From Clostridia bacterium (GTDB lineage Bacteria; Bacillota; Clostridia; Oscillospirales; Oscillospiraceae): a stretch of DNA of 15,012 nt. The first letter of the stretch is position 1, and every line of letters starts with the position of its first letter. The translations under genes were made by a program, and so were the position numbers. Below, one piece after another: positions 6,665 to 14,466 of this stretch. The DNA is taken from NCBI GenBank assembly GCA_021153265.1, contig JAGKTU010000051.1, positions 1 to 15,012 of the forward strand. The letters run 5' to 3'. Under the pieces are notes generated by a model that saw only the letters and a program-made list of their open reading frames with translations, was not told the origin of the DNA and ran no database searches.

Positions 6665-7411
6665 TTAACCAAACCTTCCTGTAATGTAATCTTCCGTGCG
6701 CGGATCCTTCGGCTGGGAGAACATCTCTTCCGTATTGCCGTATTCCACCAAATCACCAAGCAGGAAGAATGCGGTCTGATCAGAAATACGGACAGCTTGC
6801 TGCATATTATGGGTGACGACGACGATGGTGTAGTCCTTTTTCAGTTCCATTGCCAGGTCTTCAATGCGGGAGGTAGAAATGGGGTCAAGAGCAGAGGTGG
6901 GTTCGTCCATCAGCAGTACCTTGGGTTCTACTGCCAGCGCTCTTGCGATGCAAAGCCGCTGTTGCTGACCGCCGGACATCCCCAGTGCGTTCTTTTTCAG
7001 CCGATCCTTCACCTCATCCCAAATAGCAGCGCTCCGGAGTGCTTTCTCTACAATATCATCCAACTGTGCTTTATTGGTGATGCCGTGAGTTCGCGGACCG
7101 TAGGCAATGTTGTCATAGATGCTCATGGGAAAGGGGTTGGGTTTTTGGAACACCATGCCCACTTCCTTGCGGAGGTTGTTGACATCGGTCTCAAAGATAT
7201 TCTGACCGTTATAGGTTACCTCACCGGTGATCTTTACAGAGGGAATCAGGTCATTCATCCGGTTCAGAGTCTTCAGAAATGTAGACTTGCCACAACCGGA
7301 AGGTCCGATCAGTGCGGTGATGCTGTGCTCCGGAATCTCAATATTGATATTTTTCAGTGTCTGGAAGTTTCCATACCACAGGCACAAATCCTTTGCAGAA
7401 ATAATACTCAT
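6665..7411 (-). CDS. pstB: Phosphate ABC transporter ATP-binding protein PstB
   Basis: A 248-residue cytoplasmic ATPase that powers the PstCA channel. Walker [10 protein letters not shown] (36-44), Q-loop Q89 in [15 protein letters not shown], signature MSGGQQQRL (145-153), Walker [12 protein letters not shown] (166-176) and switch H201. The first signature residue is Met instead of the usual Leu, a mild change. [15 protein letters not shown] is a PstB hallmark that separates it from other ABC ATPases. The start ATG overlaps the pstA stop (ATGA, 7408-7411), implying coupled translation. Length is normal for the family. Confidence 0.97.
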   Translation of the reverse strand: MSIISAKDLCLWYGNFQTLKNINIEIPEHSITALIGPSGCGKSTFLKTLNRMNDLIPSVKITGEVTYNGQNIFETDVNNLRKEVGMVFQKPNPFPMSIYDNIAYGPRTHGITNKAQLDDIVEKALRSAAIWDEVKDRLKKNALGMSGGQQQRLCIARALAVEPKVLLMDEPTSALDPISTSRIEDLAMELKKDYTIVVVTHNMQQAVRISDQTAFFLLGDLVEYGNTEEMFSQPKDPRTEDYITGRFG

Positions 7412-8253
7412 ACTTTGCTTTTCCTCTCGAAATACTTGCCGATCAGCGTTGCACTCAGGTTGATCAGCAGTGTCAAAATCATCAAAATAGCAGCGATGGC
7501 GAAGGCTACCTCAAAATTGCCTTCTTCTGTGGCATAGACATAGAGTGCCACAGTTAGTGTGGAACCGGAAGAGAAGAGTCCCTCAAAGAAGCCATTCAGG
7601 GCATGGGCAAAACCGGCAGTAAACAGCAGCGCTGCGGATTCGCCTACGATTCTTCCTACAGATAGAATGCAGCCGGTGATCACGCCCTCCACGCAGTTGG
7701 GAAGCACTACTGTACGGATCACACGCCATTTGCCTGCACCCAGCCCGAAAGCACCCTCCCTGTAGGACTGGGGAACCGTTTTCAAACTCTCTTGGGTGGT
7801 ACGCATGATGGTAGGCAGATTCATAATCACCAGCGTCAAAGCGCCTGCCAGCAGACTCTTGTCCAGATCCATGAACTGACAGAAAAACAGAGAGCCAAAC
7901 AGACCGTAAATGATGGAAGGGATACCGGAAAGGGTCTCGGCAGCATATTCGATCATGCCCACCAGCCGCTTGTTGGTGGCATATTCCGTTAGGTAGATTG
8001 CTGCACCCACACCCAGCGGCAGTGCAAACAATAGCATTGTCAAAATAATGTAGAGGGTGTTGAGAATATCCGGCAGGATACCAACTGTGCCCCGCAAATA
8101 ACTGGGTTTGGTGGACAGCAGTTCCCAAGTGATATTCGGTACCCCCTTGATCAGCACAAACGTCAGCAGGAACAGGGTCAGCGAAGTGGTAACCCCAGCA
8201 GCTAGCCACATAAGACAGCGCATTGTCCAAATATAAGCATTTCTTTTCTTCAT
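7408..8253 (-). CDS. pstA: Phosphate ABC transporter permease PstA
   Basis: A 281-residue inner-membrane permease with six predicted membrane segments, the first at about 14-36. The EAA-type coupling loop is at about 166-178 ([13 protein letters not shown]), followed by [11 protein letters not shown] (200-210), conserved in PstA. It pairs with PstC to form the phosphate path. GGAG lies 7 nt before the ATG. The start overlaps the stop of the preceding 35-residue ORF (ATGA, 8250-8253) and its own stop overlaps pstB. The N-terminus is complete, so the small upstream ORF is not a broken-off part of it. Confidence 0.95.
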   Translation of the reverse strand: MKKRNAYIWTMRCLMWLAAGVTTSLTLFLLTFVLIKGVPNITWELLSTKPSYLRGTVGILPDILNTLYIILTMLLFALPLGVGAAIYLTEYATNKRLVGMIEYAAETLSGIPSIIYGLFGSLFFCQFMDLDKSLLAGALTLVIMNLPTIMRTTQESLKTVPQSYREGAFGLGAGKWRVIRTVVLPNCVEGVITGCILSVGRIVGESAALLFTAGFAHALNGFFEGLFSSGSTLTVALYVYATEEGNFEVAFAIAAILMILTLLINLSATLIGKYFERKSKV

Positions 8254-8357
8254 AGCATAACTCCAATGATAGTAAGCAGTATCACAAGACTACCAACTGC
8301 CAGCAAATAGTAGGGTTTTCCCTGCAGCGTCCAGCGGAATAGGTTTTTCTTTCTCAT
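8250..8357 (-). CDS. 35-residue single-pass membrane microprotein between pstC and pstA
   Basis: ATG at 8357, TGA at 8252-8250. It opens with a basic, aromatic stretch (MRKKNLFRWTLQGKPYY) and continues with an uninterrupted 18-residue hydrophobic helix ([18 protein letters not shown]) ending at the stop, so a one-pass protein with its N-terminus inside is expected. Translation signals are excellent: AAGGGAG ends 7 nt before the ATG. The start overlaps the pstC stop (ATGA, 8357-8354) and the stop overlaps the pstA start (ATGA, 8253-8250), so it is coupled on both sides and fills the whole gap. I know of no named family. By inference it could associate with the PstCA permease. The alternative is a translated coupling leader with no stable product, or a loss remnant of a larger gene. 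Confidence 0.65.
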   Translation of the reverse strand: MRKKNLFRWTLQGKPYYLLAVGSLVILLTIIGVML

Positions 8358-9217
8358 TTCTTTTCTCCCTTCAGGAAGAAGTTGAGGGTCGCATTGATCA
8401 GCATGATAAACAGAAACAGCACCAATGCGATGGAGAACAGTGCCTCCCGGTAGAGTCCGTCTGCATAGCCCATACCGCTGGAAACGGCAGTGGTGAGAAA
8501 ACGGACACTTTCAAACAGCTTAGGCATATTTGCCACATTGCCGGATACCATCATCACCGCCATGGCTTCTCCAATGGCTCTACCCACACCCAGCACCACG
8601 GCTGTTGCAATACCGCTTTTGGCGGCAGGAACCGATACACGGAACCAGGTTTCTTCCGGTGTTGCGCCCAGCGCCAGGGATGCATCCTCATATTCCTTGG
8701 GAACTGCATCCAAGGCAGTGATGGAAACCTTGATGATAGAGGGCAGGATCATGATGGCCAGCACGATCATGGCTGCCAGCAGGCTTGCTCCGTCGGGCAG
8801 ATGGAAGACTTCCCGAATACCGGGGACCAACACCATCATGCCAACCAAACCATAAACAACAGACGGAATGCCTGCCAGCAGGCTCACCGCAGCACCCATC
8901 CATTCCTTTACTTTGGGGGATGCTTTCTTGGACAGATACACCGCAGTAAAGAAACCAACGGGGACACCGATCACCAGGCTACCTACTGTGCCGTAAATGC
9001 TGGACAGAATAAAGGGCAGGATGCCATATTGTGGATTGGATGCTGCCGGGTCCCAGATCATTCCGAAGAGAAAATCCAACAAGCCAATCTCCAAAATGGC
9101 GGGGATACCGGAGATCACCAGATACACTGTGATCAGCAGCACACAGGCAACGGTCACAAGGCCCAGAATCAAGAATATGCCGTGTACGGCGCGTTCAAAT
9201 ACTTTGTTGCTTTTCAT
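8354..9217 (-). CDS. pstC: Phosphate ABC transporter permease PstC
   Basis: A 287-residue inner-membrane permease with about six membrane segments (first at about 13-36, last at about 261-281). The EAA loop lies at about 178-191 (DASLALGATPEETW) and the conserved GRAIGEAMAVMMVSGN at 212-227, typical of PstC. The start at 9217 (MKSNKVFE) has AGGTGA about 4 nt upstream; a longer in-frame ATG 39 nt earlier has no ribosome site. It follows pstS by 54 nt, across a hairpin. Its stop overlaps the start of the microprotein ORF. Confidence 0.95.
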   Translation of the reverse strand: MKSNKVFERAVHGIFLILGLVTVACVLLITVYLVISGIPAILEIGLLDFLFGMIWDPAASNPQYGILPFILSSIYGTVGSLVIGVPVGFFTAVYLSKKASPKVKEWMGAAVSLLAGIPSVVYGLVGMMVLVPGIREVFHLPDGASLLAAMIVLAIMILPSIIKVSITALDAVPKEYEDASLALGATPEETWFRVSVPAAKSGIATAVVLGVGRAIGEAMAVMMVSGNVANMPKLFESVRFLTTAVSSGMGYADGLYREALFSIALVLFLFIMLINATLNFFLKGEKK

Positions 9218-9238
9218 AATTTCACCTAAAGATACACA

Positions 9239-9267
9239 GTAAGCGGCGATTTTCACCGCCGCATTAC
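9239..9267 (-). other. Intercistronic hairpin between pstS and pstC
   Basis: Starting 4-5 nt after the pstS stop, GTAA(T)GCGGCG pairs with CGCCGCTTAC (one bulged T) around an 8-nt loop. No T tract follows, so it is more likely an mRNA-stabilising or partly attenuating hairpin than a terminator. It would suit the higher need for binding protein than for permease. Confidence 0.55.
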
Positions 9268-9271
9268 TTGT

Positions 9272-10072
9272 TTAGTTGACAGGCACAACACCTGCTGCTC
9301 TGATAATCTCATTGGCAGCGGGAGAGGTTGCAAAGTCGAAGAAGGCCTGTGCGGTCTCACTCAAAGCCACACCTTCCTTGGTGACCAGTACAAAGGGACG
9401 CTGTACGGCATAGCTGCCATCCTTGATGGTTGCCTCACTGGGGGCAACACCGGAAACCGAGATTGCATTCACGGTATCCTTGACGGAGGACAGCGATACA
9501 TAGCCGATAGCATTGGGGTTCTCAGCCACAGCGGTCAGCACTGCGCCGTTGGAAGTCAGTTCCTGGCGGTAAACGCAAGCATCTTCCGTATCGGTGATGG
9601 ATTCAAAGCCGTCACGTGTACCGGAGGATTCCTCACGGCCGATGCAGACGATCTCGCCATCCTTGCCACCAACTTCGCTCCAGTTGGGGATCTCACCCTT
9701 GAAGATGGCAGAGATCTGCTGAAGAGTCAGGTCCGCAACAGAGTTGTCGGTGTGTACAATGATAGCAATACCGTCAATTGCCAGGATGGTTTCCTTCAGT
9801 CCTTCCGCCTTTTCGCTGTCCTTCAGATAACGGGAGGACAGACCAATGTCGCAGGTGCCGTCTTTGACCGCCTTGATGCCGGTACCGGAACCGGTGGCAT
9901 TGTAGGTGAAGTTTGCACCGGTGTCTTCCATGAAGGCTTCGCCTAATGCGTTGATCACCTTCTGCATGGAAGTGGAGCCATCGGTAGATACGGATGCGGT
10001 TTCCGTGCCGCCGCAAGCTGTCAAGGACAGTGCCATAGCCAGGGTCAGAATCATACAAATTAGCTTTTTCAT
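9272..10072 (-). CDS. pstS: Phosphate-binding lipoprotein PstS
   Basis: A 266-residue substrate-binding protein anchored to the outer face of the membrane. A lipoprotein signal peptide ends in lipobox LTAC with lipidated C20. Phosphate-contact motifs are seen: DGSTSM (31-36), TGSGTGIKAV (60-69) and the SSGTRD loop (149-154). It is first in the pst operon: AAGGAG precedes the ATG by 9 nt and a Pho-box promoter lies upstream. The length is on the short side for PstS but both lobes appear complete. Confidence 0.96.
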   Translation of the reverse strand: MKKLICMILTLAMALSLTACGGTETASVSTDGSTSMQKVINALGEAFMEDTGANFTYNATGSGTGIKAVKDGTCDIGLSSRYLKDSEKAEGLKETILAIDGIAIIVHTDNSVADLTLQQISAIFKGEIPNWSEVGGKDGEIVCIGREESSGTRDGFESITDTEDACVYRQELTSNGAVLTAVAENPNAIGYVSLSSVKDTVNAISVSGVAPSEATIKDGSYAVQRPFVLVTKEGVALSETAQAFFDFATSPAANEIIRAAGVVPVN

Positions 10073-10083
10073 AAATAAAATCT

Positions 10084-10160
10084 CCTTGTCTTTTTGGATT
10101 TGTTTTTCTGCACCTCATGGTTTCATCATATCCATTTCATGTAAAATCCAAAAGACAAGG
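10084..10160. repeat. Long inverted repeat spanning the pstS promoter and ribosome site
   Basis: Plus-strand 10084-10101 (CCTTGTCTTTTTGGATTT) and 10144-10160 (AAATCCAAAAGACAAGG) are inverted copies, 17 matching positions with one extra T, 42 nt apart. One arm carries most of the pstS ribosome site; the other lies inside the Pho-box region. Confidence 0.7.
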
Positions 10161-10180
10161 TGTGTAAAATGATTGTCAAA
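10125..10180 (-). promoter_or_regulatory. Pho box and promoter of pstSCAB-phoU
   Basis: On the minus strand TTTGACA at 10180-10174 and TTTTACA at 10169-10163 lie 11 bp apart. A weak TTGTCTT at 10158-10152 keeps the phase, and another TTTTACA at 10146-10140 is one base out of phase. A -10-like TATGAT is at 10130-10125. With a start near 10118 the boxes cover roughly -22 to -62, the usual place for Gram-positive PhoP activation. Confidence 0.65.
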
Positions 10181-10233
10181 TAACACAAAAGACCACCCTT
10201 ATCCAACCAACAAGGTGTATCTAAAAAAATCAA

Positions 10234-10262
10234 TTGACAATTATCCGTGTTTATGGTAACAT
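10234..10262 (+). promoter_or_regulatory. Promoter of the ABC exporter operon
   Basis: -35 TTGACA (perfect) at 10234-10239 and -10 TAACAT (4 of 6) at 10257-10262 with a 17-bp spacer. The expected start near 10269 places the first palindromic operator right at the start of the transcript. It is divergent from the pstS promoter. Confidence 0.65.
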
Positions 10263-10272
10263 TCTCCTGTTA

Positions 10273-10288
10273 GTTAGCCGCCGCTAAC
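10273..10288. promoter_or_regulatory. Operator 1: 16-bp palindrome (TetR type)
   Basis: GTTAGCCGCCGCTAAC is a perfect palindrome in its outer 6+6 bases with a 4-bp centre. Its place just downstream of the predicted start site is typical of a repressor operator. The regulator gene is not in the window. Confidence 0.6.
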
Positions 10289-10330
10289 CTTCCTTTAGGG
10301 ATGTGTCAGCGGCCGTTCTTAAACATAGCA

Positions 10331-10346
10331 GTTAGCAGCGTCTAAC
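10331..10346. promoter_or_regulatory. Operator 2: second copy of the palindrome
   Basis: GTTAGCAGCGTCTAAC repeats operator 1 with one mismatch in the palindrome, centred 58 bp downstream, and ends just before the ribosome site of the first ABC gene. Two copies suggest cooperative repression or a road-block. Confidence 0.55.
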
Positions 10347-10365
10347 CGCAAAGTGAGGAATGCCT

Positions 10366-10635
10366 ATGATGATCAACAAACGACTGATTAACACAGTCAG
10401 AGAAAGTAAAAAGTATATTGCCGGGAATGCGATCTGCCAGTGGGTCTCTCTGGCCGCCAATATCACCATGATGGGCGCCATTGCCGGGATGCTCCAAGGC
10501 CTGTTTGATGGCTCCGCCGGAGAGGCTCAAATTGCCTTGACCGCACTGATTACAGCGGTTGCGGTTGTAGTGCGTTTCGTTTGTGCAACAACTGCCAGCC
10601 GGATGGGATATCTCAGTTCCAAAGCTGTAAAGTAA
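10366..10635 (+). CDS. N-terminal fragment of the CydD-like ABC protein
   Basis: An 89-residue product ending at the in-frame TAA. It holds the first two membrane segments (about 19-45 and 56-75) and no ATPase. The ATG at 10366 is preferred to ATG 10360, which sits 1 nt from the ribosome site. Alone it could not transport anything. Confidence 0.5.
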   Translation: MMINKRLINTVRESKKYIAGNAICQWVSLAANITMMGAIAGMLQGLFDGSAGEAQIALTALITAVAVVVRFVCATTASRMGYLSSKAVK

Positions 10636-10647
10636 ACCCTTCGGGAG

Positions 10648-12105
10648 ATGATTTACAAGAAGCTTCTACGGCTGGGTTCTTCCTACAAAGAGCAGGCAAA
10701 CACCTCAGAAGTGGTGCAGGTGGCTGTGGAGGGTGTTGATCAGTTGGAAACCTATTTCGGTGCGTATCTGCCTCAGTTCTTCTATGCCATGCTGGCACCG
10801 CTGACCCTGTTTGTGGTGCTGAGCTTTGTGAATTTCCCCTCCGCCATTGTCTTGCTGGTCTGTGTGCCGCTGATTCCCGTGACCATCATAGGCGTGCAGC
10901 GGTGGGCAAAAAAACTGCTGGCAAAATACTGGGGCCAGTACACCGCTCTGGGCGATACCTTTCTGGAAAACTTGCAGGGTCTAACCACCACAAAAATATA
11001 TCAGGCAGATGCTTTTAAGCACAAGGAAATGAACGAGCAGAGTGAGCAGTTCCGCAAGATCACCATGAAGGTGCTGACCATGCAATTAAACTCCATTACC
11101 GTGATGGATCTCATCGCCTACGGCGGTGCGGCCCTGGGTGTGATCCTGGCTACCACACAATTCCGGGCGGGCCATGTGGATCTGGCGGGCTGTATCCTAA
11201 TCATTCTGCTGGCGGCGGATTTCTTCCTGCCCATGCGTTTGCTGGGTTCTTTCTTCCATATTGCTATGAACGGCATGGCAGCAAGCGACAAAATCTTCCG
11301 CCTGCTGGATCTGCAGGAACCTGAGAAGAAAAGCGAAACCGTCCCGGAAGATTACTCCATCGAATGCAAAAACCTGCGTTTCTCCTATGAGCCGGACCGG
11401 GAGATCCTCCACGGTGTGGATATGCACTTCCCCAAGGGAAGTTTTACCGCTATCGTGGGTGAGTCCGGCTGCGGTAAGTCCACCATCTCTGCAATTCTCA
11501 TGGGTCGCAACAAAGGCTATTCCGGCCAAATTACTGTTGGCGGTGTATCCCTCTGTGAAATCAGTGAAGAAAGCTTGATGGAAAACTTTACTTATATCAG
11601 CCACAACAGCTACCTCTTCAAGGGAACTGTCCGGGAAAATCTGCTGATGGCAAGACCCAATGCCGGTGAGGATACCCTTTGGCAGGTGTTGGAGCAGGTG
11701 AACCTGGCAGACTTCCTCAGAACCGAAAAAGGTCTGGATACGGCACTGAATGAAAAAGCATCCAACCTTTCCGGCGGTCAGTGCCAGCGGTTGGCACTGG
11801 CCAGAGCGCTGCTCCATGATAGTCCTGTTTACATCTTTGACGAAGCTACTTCCAACATTGATGTGGAAAGCGAAAACGACATTATGCGCCAAATTCACGC
11901 TTTGGCAAAAACAAAAACTGTGATTCTGATTTCCCACCGCCTTGCCAATGTGGTTGGCGCAGACAATATCTATGTCCTGGATCAGGGCAATATCGTGGAA
12001 AACGGTGATCACAATATGCTGTTGGGCAAGCGCGGCGCTTACGCAAAGCTGTGGAATGCCCAGCAGGAACTGGAAAACTACGCCAAGGGAGGTGCGGTAG
12101 AATGA
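10648..12105 (+). CDS. CydD-like ABC transporter, membrane domain remainder plus ATPase
   Basis: A 485-residue product if translation restarts at ATG 10648, 12 nt after the stop. GGGAG abuts that ATG with no spacer, so restart would be poor. Seen in this piece: remaining membrane helices (about 45-220), Walker A GESGCGKST (271-279), signature LSGGQCQRL (374-382), Walker B VYIFDEATSNID (394-405) and switch H430. The Q-loop position reads ISHNSYLF, with no glutamine, which points to an asymmetric ATP site in a heterodimer. By family it exports a small molecule (CydDC: thiols or haem-linked compounds; related pairs: drugs). The substrate is unknown. Confidence 0.7.
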   Translation: MIYKKLLRLGSSYKEQANTSEVVQVAVEGVDQLETYFGAYLPQFFYAMLAPLTLFVVLSFVNFPSAIVLLVCVPLIPVTIIGVQRWAKKLLAKYWGQYTALGDTFLENLQGLTTTKIYQADAFKHKEMNEQSEQFRKITMKVLTMQLNSITVMDLIAYGGAALGVILATTQFRAGHVDLAGCILIILLAADFFLPMRLLGSFFHIAMNGMAASDKIFRLLDLQEPEKKSETVPEDYSIECKNLRFSYEPDREILHGVDMHFPKGSFTAIVGESGCGKSTISAILMGRNKGYSGQITVGGVSLCEISEESLMENFTYISHNSYLFKGTVRENLLMARPNAGEDTLWQVLEQVNLADFLRTEKGLDTALNEKASNLSGGQCQRLALARALLHDSPVYIFDEATSNIDVESENDIMRQIHALAKTKTVILISHRLANVVGADNIYVLDQGNIVENGDHNMLLGKRGAYAKLWNAQQELENYAKGGAVE

Positions 12106-13742
12106 AAAGAAGCGGATTTCAAATCATGGCCCGTTTAGTCGGCCTTGTGAAGCCTCTGTCCGGTTATATGATTCTGGCGATCCTCATGGGTCTGATCGGT
12201 CATCTCTGCGCCGCCTTTATCACCATTATCGGTGGTCAGGCGATCCTGCATGTTCTACATCCCGAAGGGTCTATGAGTATAGGAGTTCTCTTTGCTGCCC
12301 TGCTGATTTTTGCACTGGTTCGTGGTTTTCTGCGGTATGCAGAGCAAGCCTGCAACCACTTTATCGCTTTTAAGCTGTTAGCATTGATTCGTGACAAGGT
12401 GTTCGGCGCAATGCGCCGTCTTTGCCCTGCAAAACTGGAGGGCAAGGATAAGGGCAACCTGATCTCCATCATCACTTCTGATATCGAACTGCTGGAAGTA
12501 TTCTATGCCCATACCATTTCTCCCATTTGTATTGCCTTCCTGTTCACCATCGTATTGGTTGTCTTTATCGGCAGCTACCATATTGCGCTGGGTATTCTGG
12601 CTTTGGTTGCCTACGTGACCGTTGGTATTGTGATTCCCCTTGTCACTTCCAGACTCAGCGGGGATGACGGCATCCGCTTCCGTACAAAATCCGGTGCCCT
12701 TTCCGGCTTTGTTCTGGATAGCCTCCGGGGTCTGTCTGAAACCATCCAGTATGGCCAAGGAGAGAAGCGGATGGCGGACATGAATGCCCAGACCGACAGT
12801 TTATCTCGTGATGAGGAGCGCATGAAACGCATTGCCGGTCGCAATACTGCTGTGACCAATACAGTGATTCTAATATTTGACCTTGCGATGCTGTTCCTCT
12901 CCGCAAAACTTACCGGCTTTGAAGGGTGTCTCATCACCACATTGGCGCTGATGAGTTCCTTTGGTCCGGTGGTAGCGCTGGCTGCGTTAGGCGCAACCTT
13001 GCAGAATACCTTCGCCGCAGGCAATCGTGTTCTGGATATCCTGGATGAATCTCCTGTGGTCGAGGAGATCAACGGTAAGGAAGAAATTGGGTTCCACGGC
13101 GCTTCTGCCGAGAATGTTACCTTTGCATATGGAGAGGAAACCATTCTGGACAACTTCTCTGTGGAGATCCCTAAGAACAAAATCATCGGTATCAATGGAC
13201 GCTCCGGTTCCGGCAAATCCACCTTACTCAAGTTATTCATGCGTTTCTGGCAGGTACAGCAGGGTAATGTAAAAATCTCTGGAAGAGATGTAGATTCCAT
13301 CAATACATCCAACCTGCGCGATATGGAAAGCTTTGTGACGCAGGAGACCCATTTGTTCCACGATTCCATCCGCAACAATCTGCGCCTCGCCAAACTGGAT
13401 GCTACTGACGATGAGATCATCGCCGCCTGCAAGAAAGCTTCCGTTCACGATTTCATTATGAATCTTCCCAAAGGCTACCATACGGAGGTTGGTGAGTTGG
13501 GCGATACCCTCTCCGGCGGTGAGCGGCAGCGGCTGGGGTTGGCAAGAGCCTTCCTGCATGATGCGCCCTTTCTACTGCTGGATGAACCTACTTCCAATCT
13601 GGACAGCCTCAACGAAGCTGTCATCCTTAAATCCCTCCATGAGGAATGTGCCGACAAGACCGTGATACTGGTATCTCATAGGAAATCCACCATGGGCATT
13701 GCGGACACGGTATATTCCGTAGAACACGGGAGAATGAGCTGA
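12102..13742 (+). CDS. CydC-like ABC exporter half-transporter (membrane domain plus ATPase)
   Basis: A 546-residue inner-membrane ABC exporter subunit. Six membrane helices lie in residues about 20-305 and the ATPase in about 333-546. It has Walker A GRSGSGKST (366-374), Q-loop Q414, signature LSGGERQRL (470-478), Walker B FLLLDEPTSNLD (490-501) and switch H526, all canonical. The start at 12102 follows GGGAGGTG by 7 nt and overlaps the previous stop (ATGA). As partner of the CydD-like protein it would form a heterodimer; this subunit carries the better-conserved ATP motifs. The CydC-like label rests on overall look and pairing and does not show a cytochrome bd role; no cydAB genes are in view. 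Confidence 0.85.
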   Translation: MKRSGFQIMARLVGLVKPLSGYMILAILMGLIGHLCAAFITIIGGQAILHVLHPEGSMSIGVLFAALLIFALVRGFLRYAEQACNHFIAFKLLALIRDKVFGAMRRLCPAKLEGKDKGNLISIITSDIELLEVFYAHTISPICIAFLFTIVLVVFIGSYHIALGILALVAYVTVGIVIPLVTSRLSGDDGIRFRTKSGALSGFVLDSLRGLSETIQYGQGEKRMADMNAQTDSLSRDEERMKRIAGRNTAVTNTVILIFDLAMLFLSAKLTGFEGCLITTLALMSSFGPVVALAALGATLQNTFAAGNRVLDILDESPVVEEINGKEEIGFHGASAENVTFAYGEETILDNFSVEIPKNKIIGINGRSGSGKSTLLKLFMRFWQVQQGNVKISGRDVDSINTSNLRDMESFVTQETHLFHDSIRNNLRLAKLDATDDEIIAACKKASVHDFIMNLPKGYHTEVGELGDTLSGGERQRLGLARAFLHDAPFLLLDEPTSNLDSLNEAVILKSLHEECADKTVILVSHRKSTMGIADTVYSVEHGRMS

Positions 13743-14074
13743 TGGATGTAAAAACCAAACGGCAGCGGGAAAAAGAAACCGTTTCTCTGATGATTGCCAT
13801 CTACTGCCGCAAAAAGCACGGATGCAAGGAACTTTGCGCCGAATGTGCTGCGCTGGATGCCTATGCAAGACAGCGCAGTGATAAATGCCCCTTCATGGAA
13901 ACCAAAACCTTCTGTTCTAACTGTAAGGTTCATTGCTATAAGAAAGACATGCGTGAAAAAATACGGGAAGTTATGCGTTTCTCCGGCCCCAGGATGATCT
14001 TTCATCATCCCGTTATGGCAATCCGTCATGTCATCGAATCCAAAAAAGAAAAAAGACGAATGGAGACCCAATAA
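13742..14074 (+). CDS. YgbA-family (nitrous oxide-stimulated promoter family) cysteine-rich protein
   Basis: A 110-residue soluble protein with eight cysteines at 22, 28, 32, 35, 49, 58, 61 and 65, including CxxC-type pairs (32/35 and 58/61), and a basic histidine-containing tail (FHHPVMAIRH). This matches the YgbA_NO family, named for a promoter that responds to nitrogen oxides; E. coli ygbA is in the NsrR nitric-oxide regulon. The cysteines suggest a bound metal or Fe-S cluster (inference). The start overlaps the previous stop (TGATG) with GGGAG 9 nt upstream, so it belongs to the exporter operon. Its biochemical activity is not established. Confidence 0.8.
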   Translation: MDVKTKRQREKETVSLMIAIYCRKKHGCKELCAECAALDAYARQRSDKCPFMETKTFCSNCKVHCYKKDMREKIREVMRFSGPRMIFHHPVMAIRHVIESKKEKRRMETQ

Positions 14075-14466
14075 TGAAGAAAATTCTGTACATTATTCTT
14101 GGCTGTTTTGGTGTGGGTATGGGTGCTGTTGGCGCCATCGTTCCTATGCTGCCTGCCTTTCCTTTTTTGATGCTGGCTACATTCTGTTTTGCCAGATCCT
14201 CGGAAAAGCTGGACCGTTGGTTCCAAAACACAAAGCTTTATAAAGATAATCTGGAAGACTTTGTGGCCGGTCGCGGTATGACCATAAAAGCAAAGGTGCG
14301 AATCATGGTTACGGTTACCCTGCTGATGAGTATTGGCTTCATTATGATGGGTCTGAAGGGTATCGTTACCGGTTGCATCGTTCTGGGCTGTGTATGGGGG
14401 TTCCACATTGTCTATTTCCTTTTTGGCATCAAGACCATCCCAGTCGTGGAGGCAAGTGCAGCATGA
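14074..14466 (+). CDS. YbaN / DUF454 family inner-membrane protein
   Basis: A 130-residue membrane protein with the DUF454 core: an N-terminal hairpin helix (about 4-40) containing LPAFPFLMLATFCFARSSEK, then a polar segment (about 41-70) and two more helices (about 72-118). The family is widespread and of unknown function, often near haem or respiratory genes. The start overlaps the preceding stop (TAATG), with GGAG 8 nt upstream. Confidence 0.85.
   Translation: MKKILYIILGCFGVGMGAVGAIVPMLPAFPFLMLATFCFARSSEKLDRWFQNTKLYKDNLEDFVAGRGMTIKAKVRIMVTVTLLMSIGFIMMGLKGIVTGCIVLGCVWGFHIVYFLFGIKTIPVVEASAA

Larger units (their letters stand above)
10366..12105 (+). pseudogene. CydD-like ABC exporter half-transporter, split by an in-frame TAA
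   Basis: The frame from 10366 to 12105 encodes a membrane domain plus ATPase of normal total length (579 sense codons plus an internal stop), except for TAA at 10633-10635. Codons before and after the stop continue one protein: LSSKAVK, stop, TLREMIYKKLLRLG, as expected for the end of helix 2 and the following cytoplasmic helix of an ABC exporter. A change of one Lys codon (AAA to TAA) would explain it. All other reading-frame features are intact and no other lesion is seen, so the change is recent, a sequencing error, or tolerated. The N-terminal start at 10366 has GAGG 7 nt upstream. The next gene overlaps by ATGA. Confidence 0.75.

Noticed and set aside
6797..7537. Long plus-strand frame antisense to pstB and pstA
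   Set aside because: Same reason: antisense to fully motif-supported genes, with no ribosome site.
11197..12012. 271-codon minus-strand frame antisense to the ABC transporter
   Set aside because: Antisense to Walker and signature motifs; no start signals and unlikely composition.
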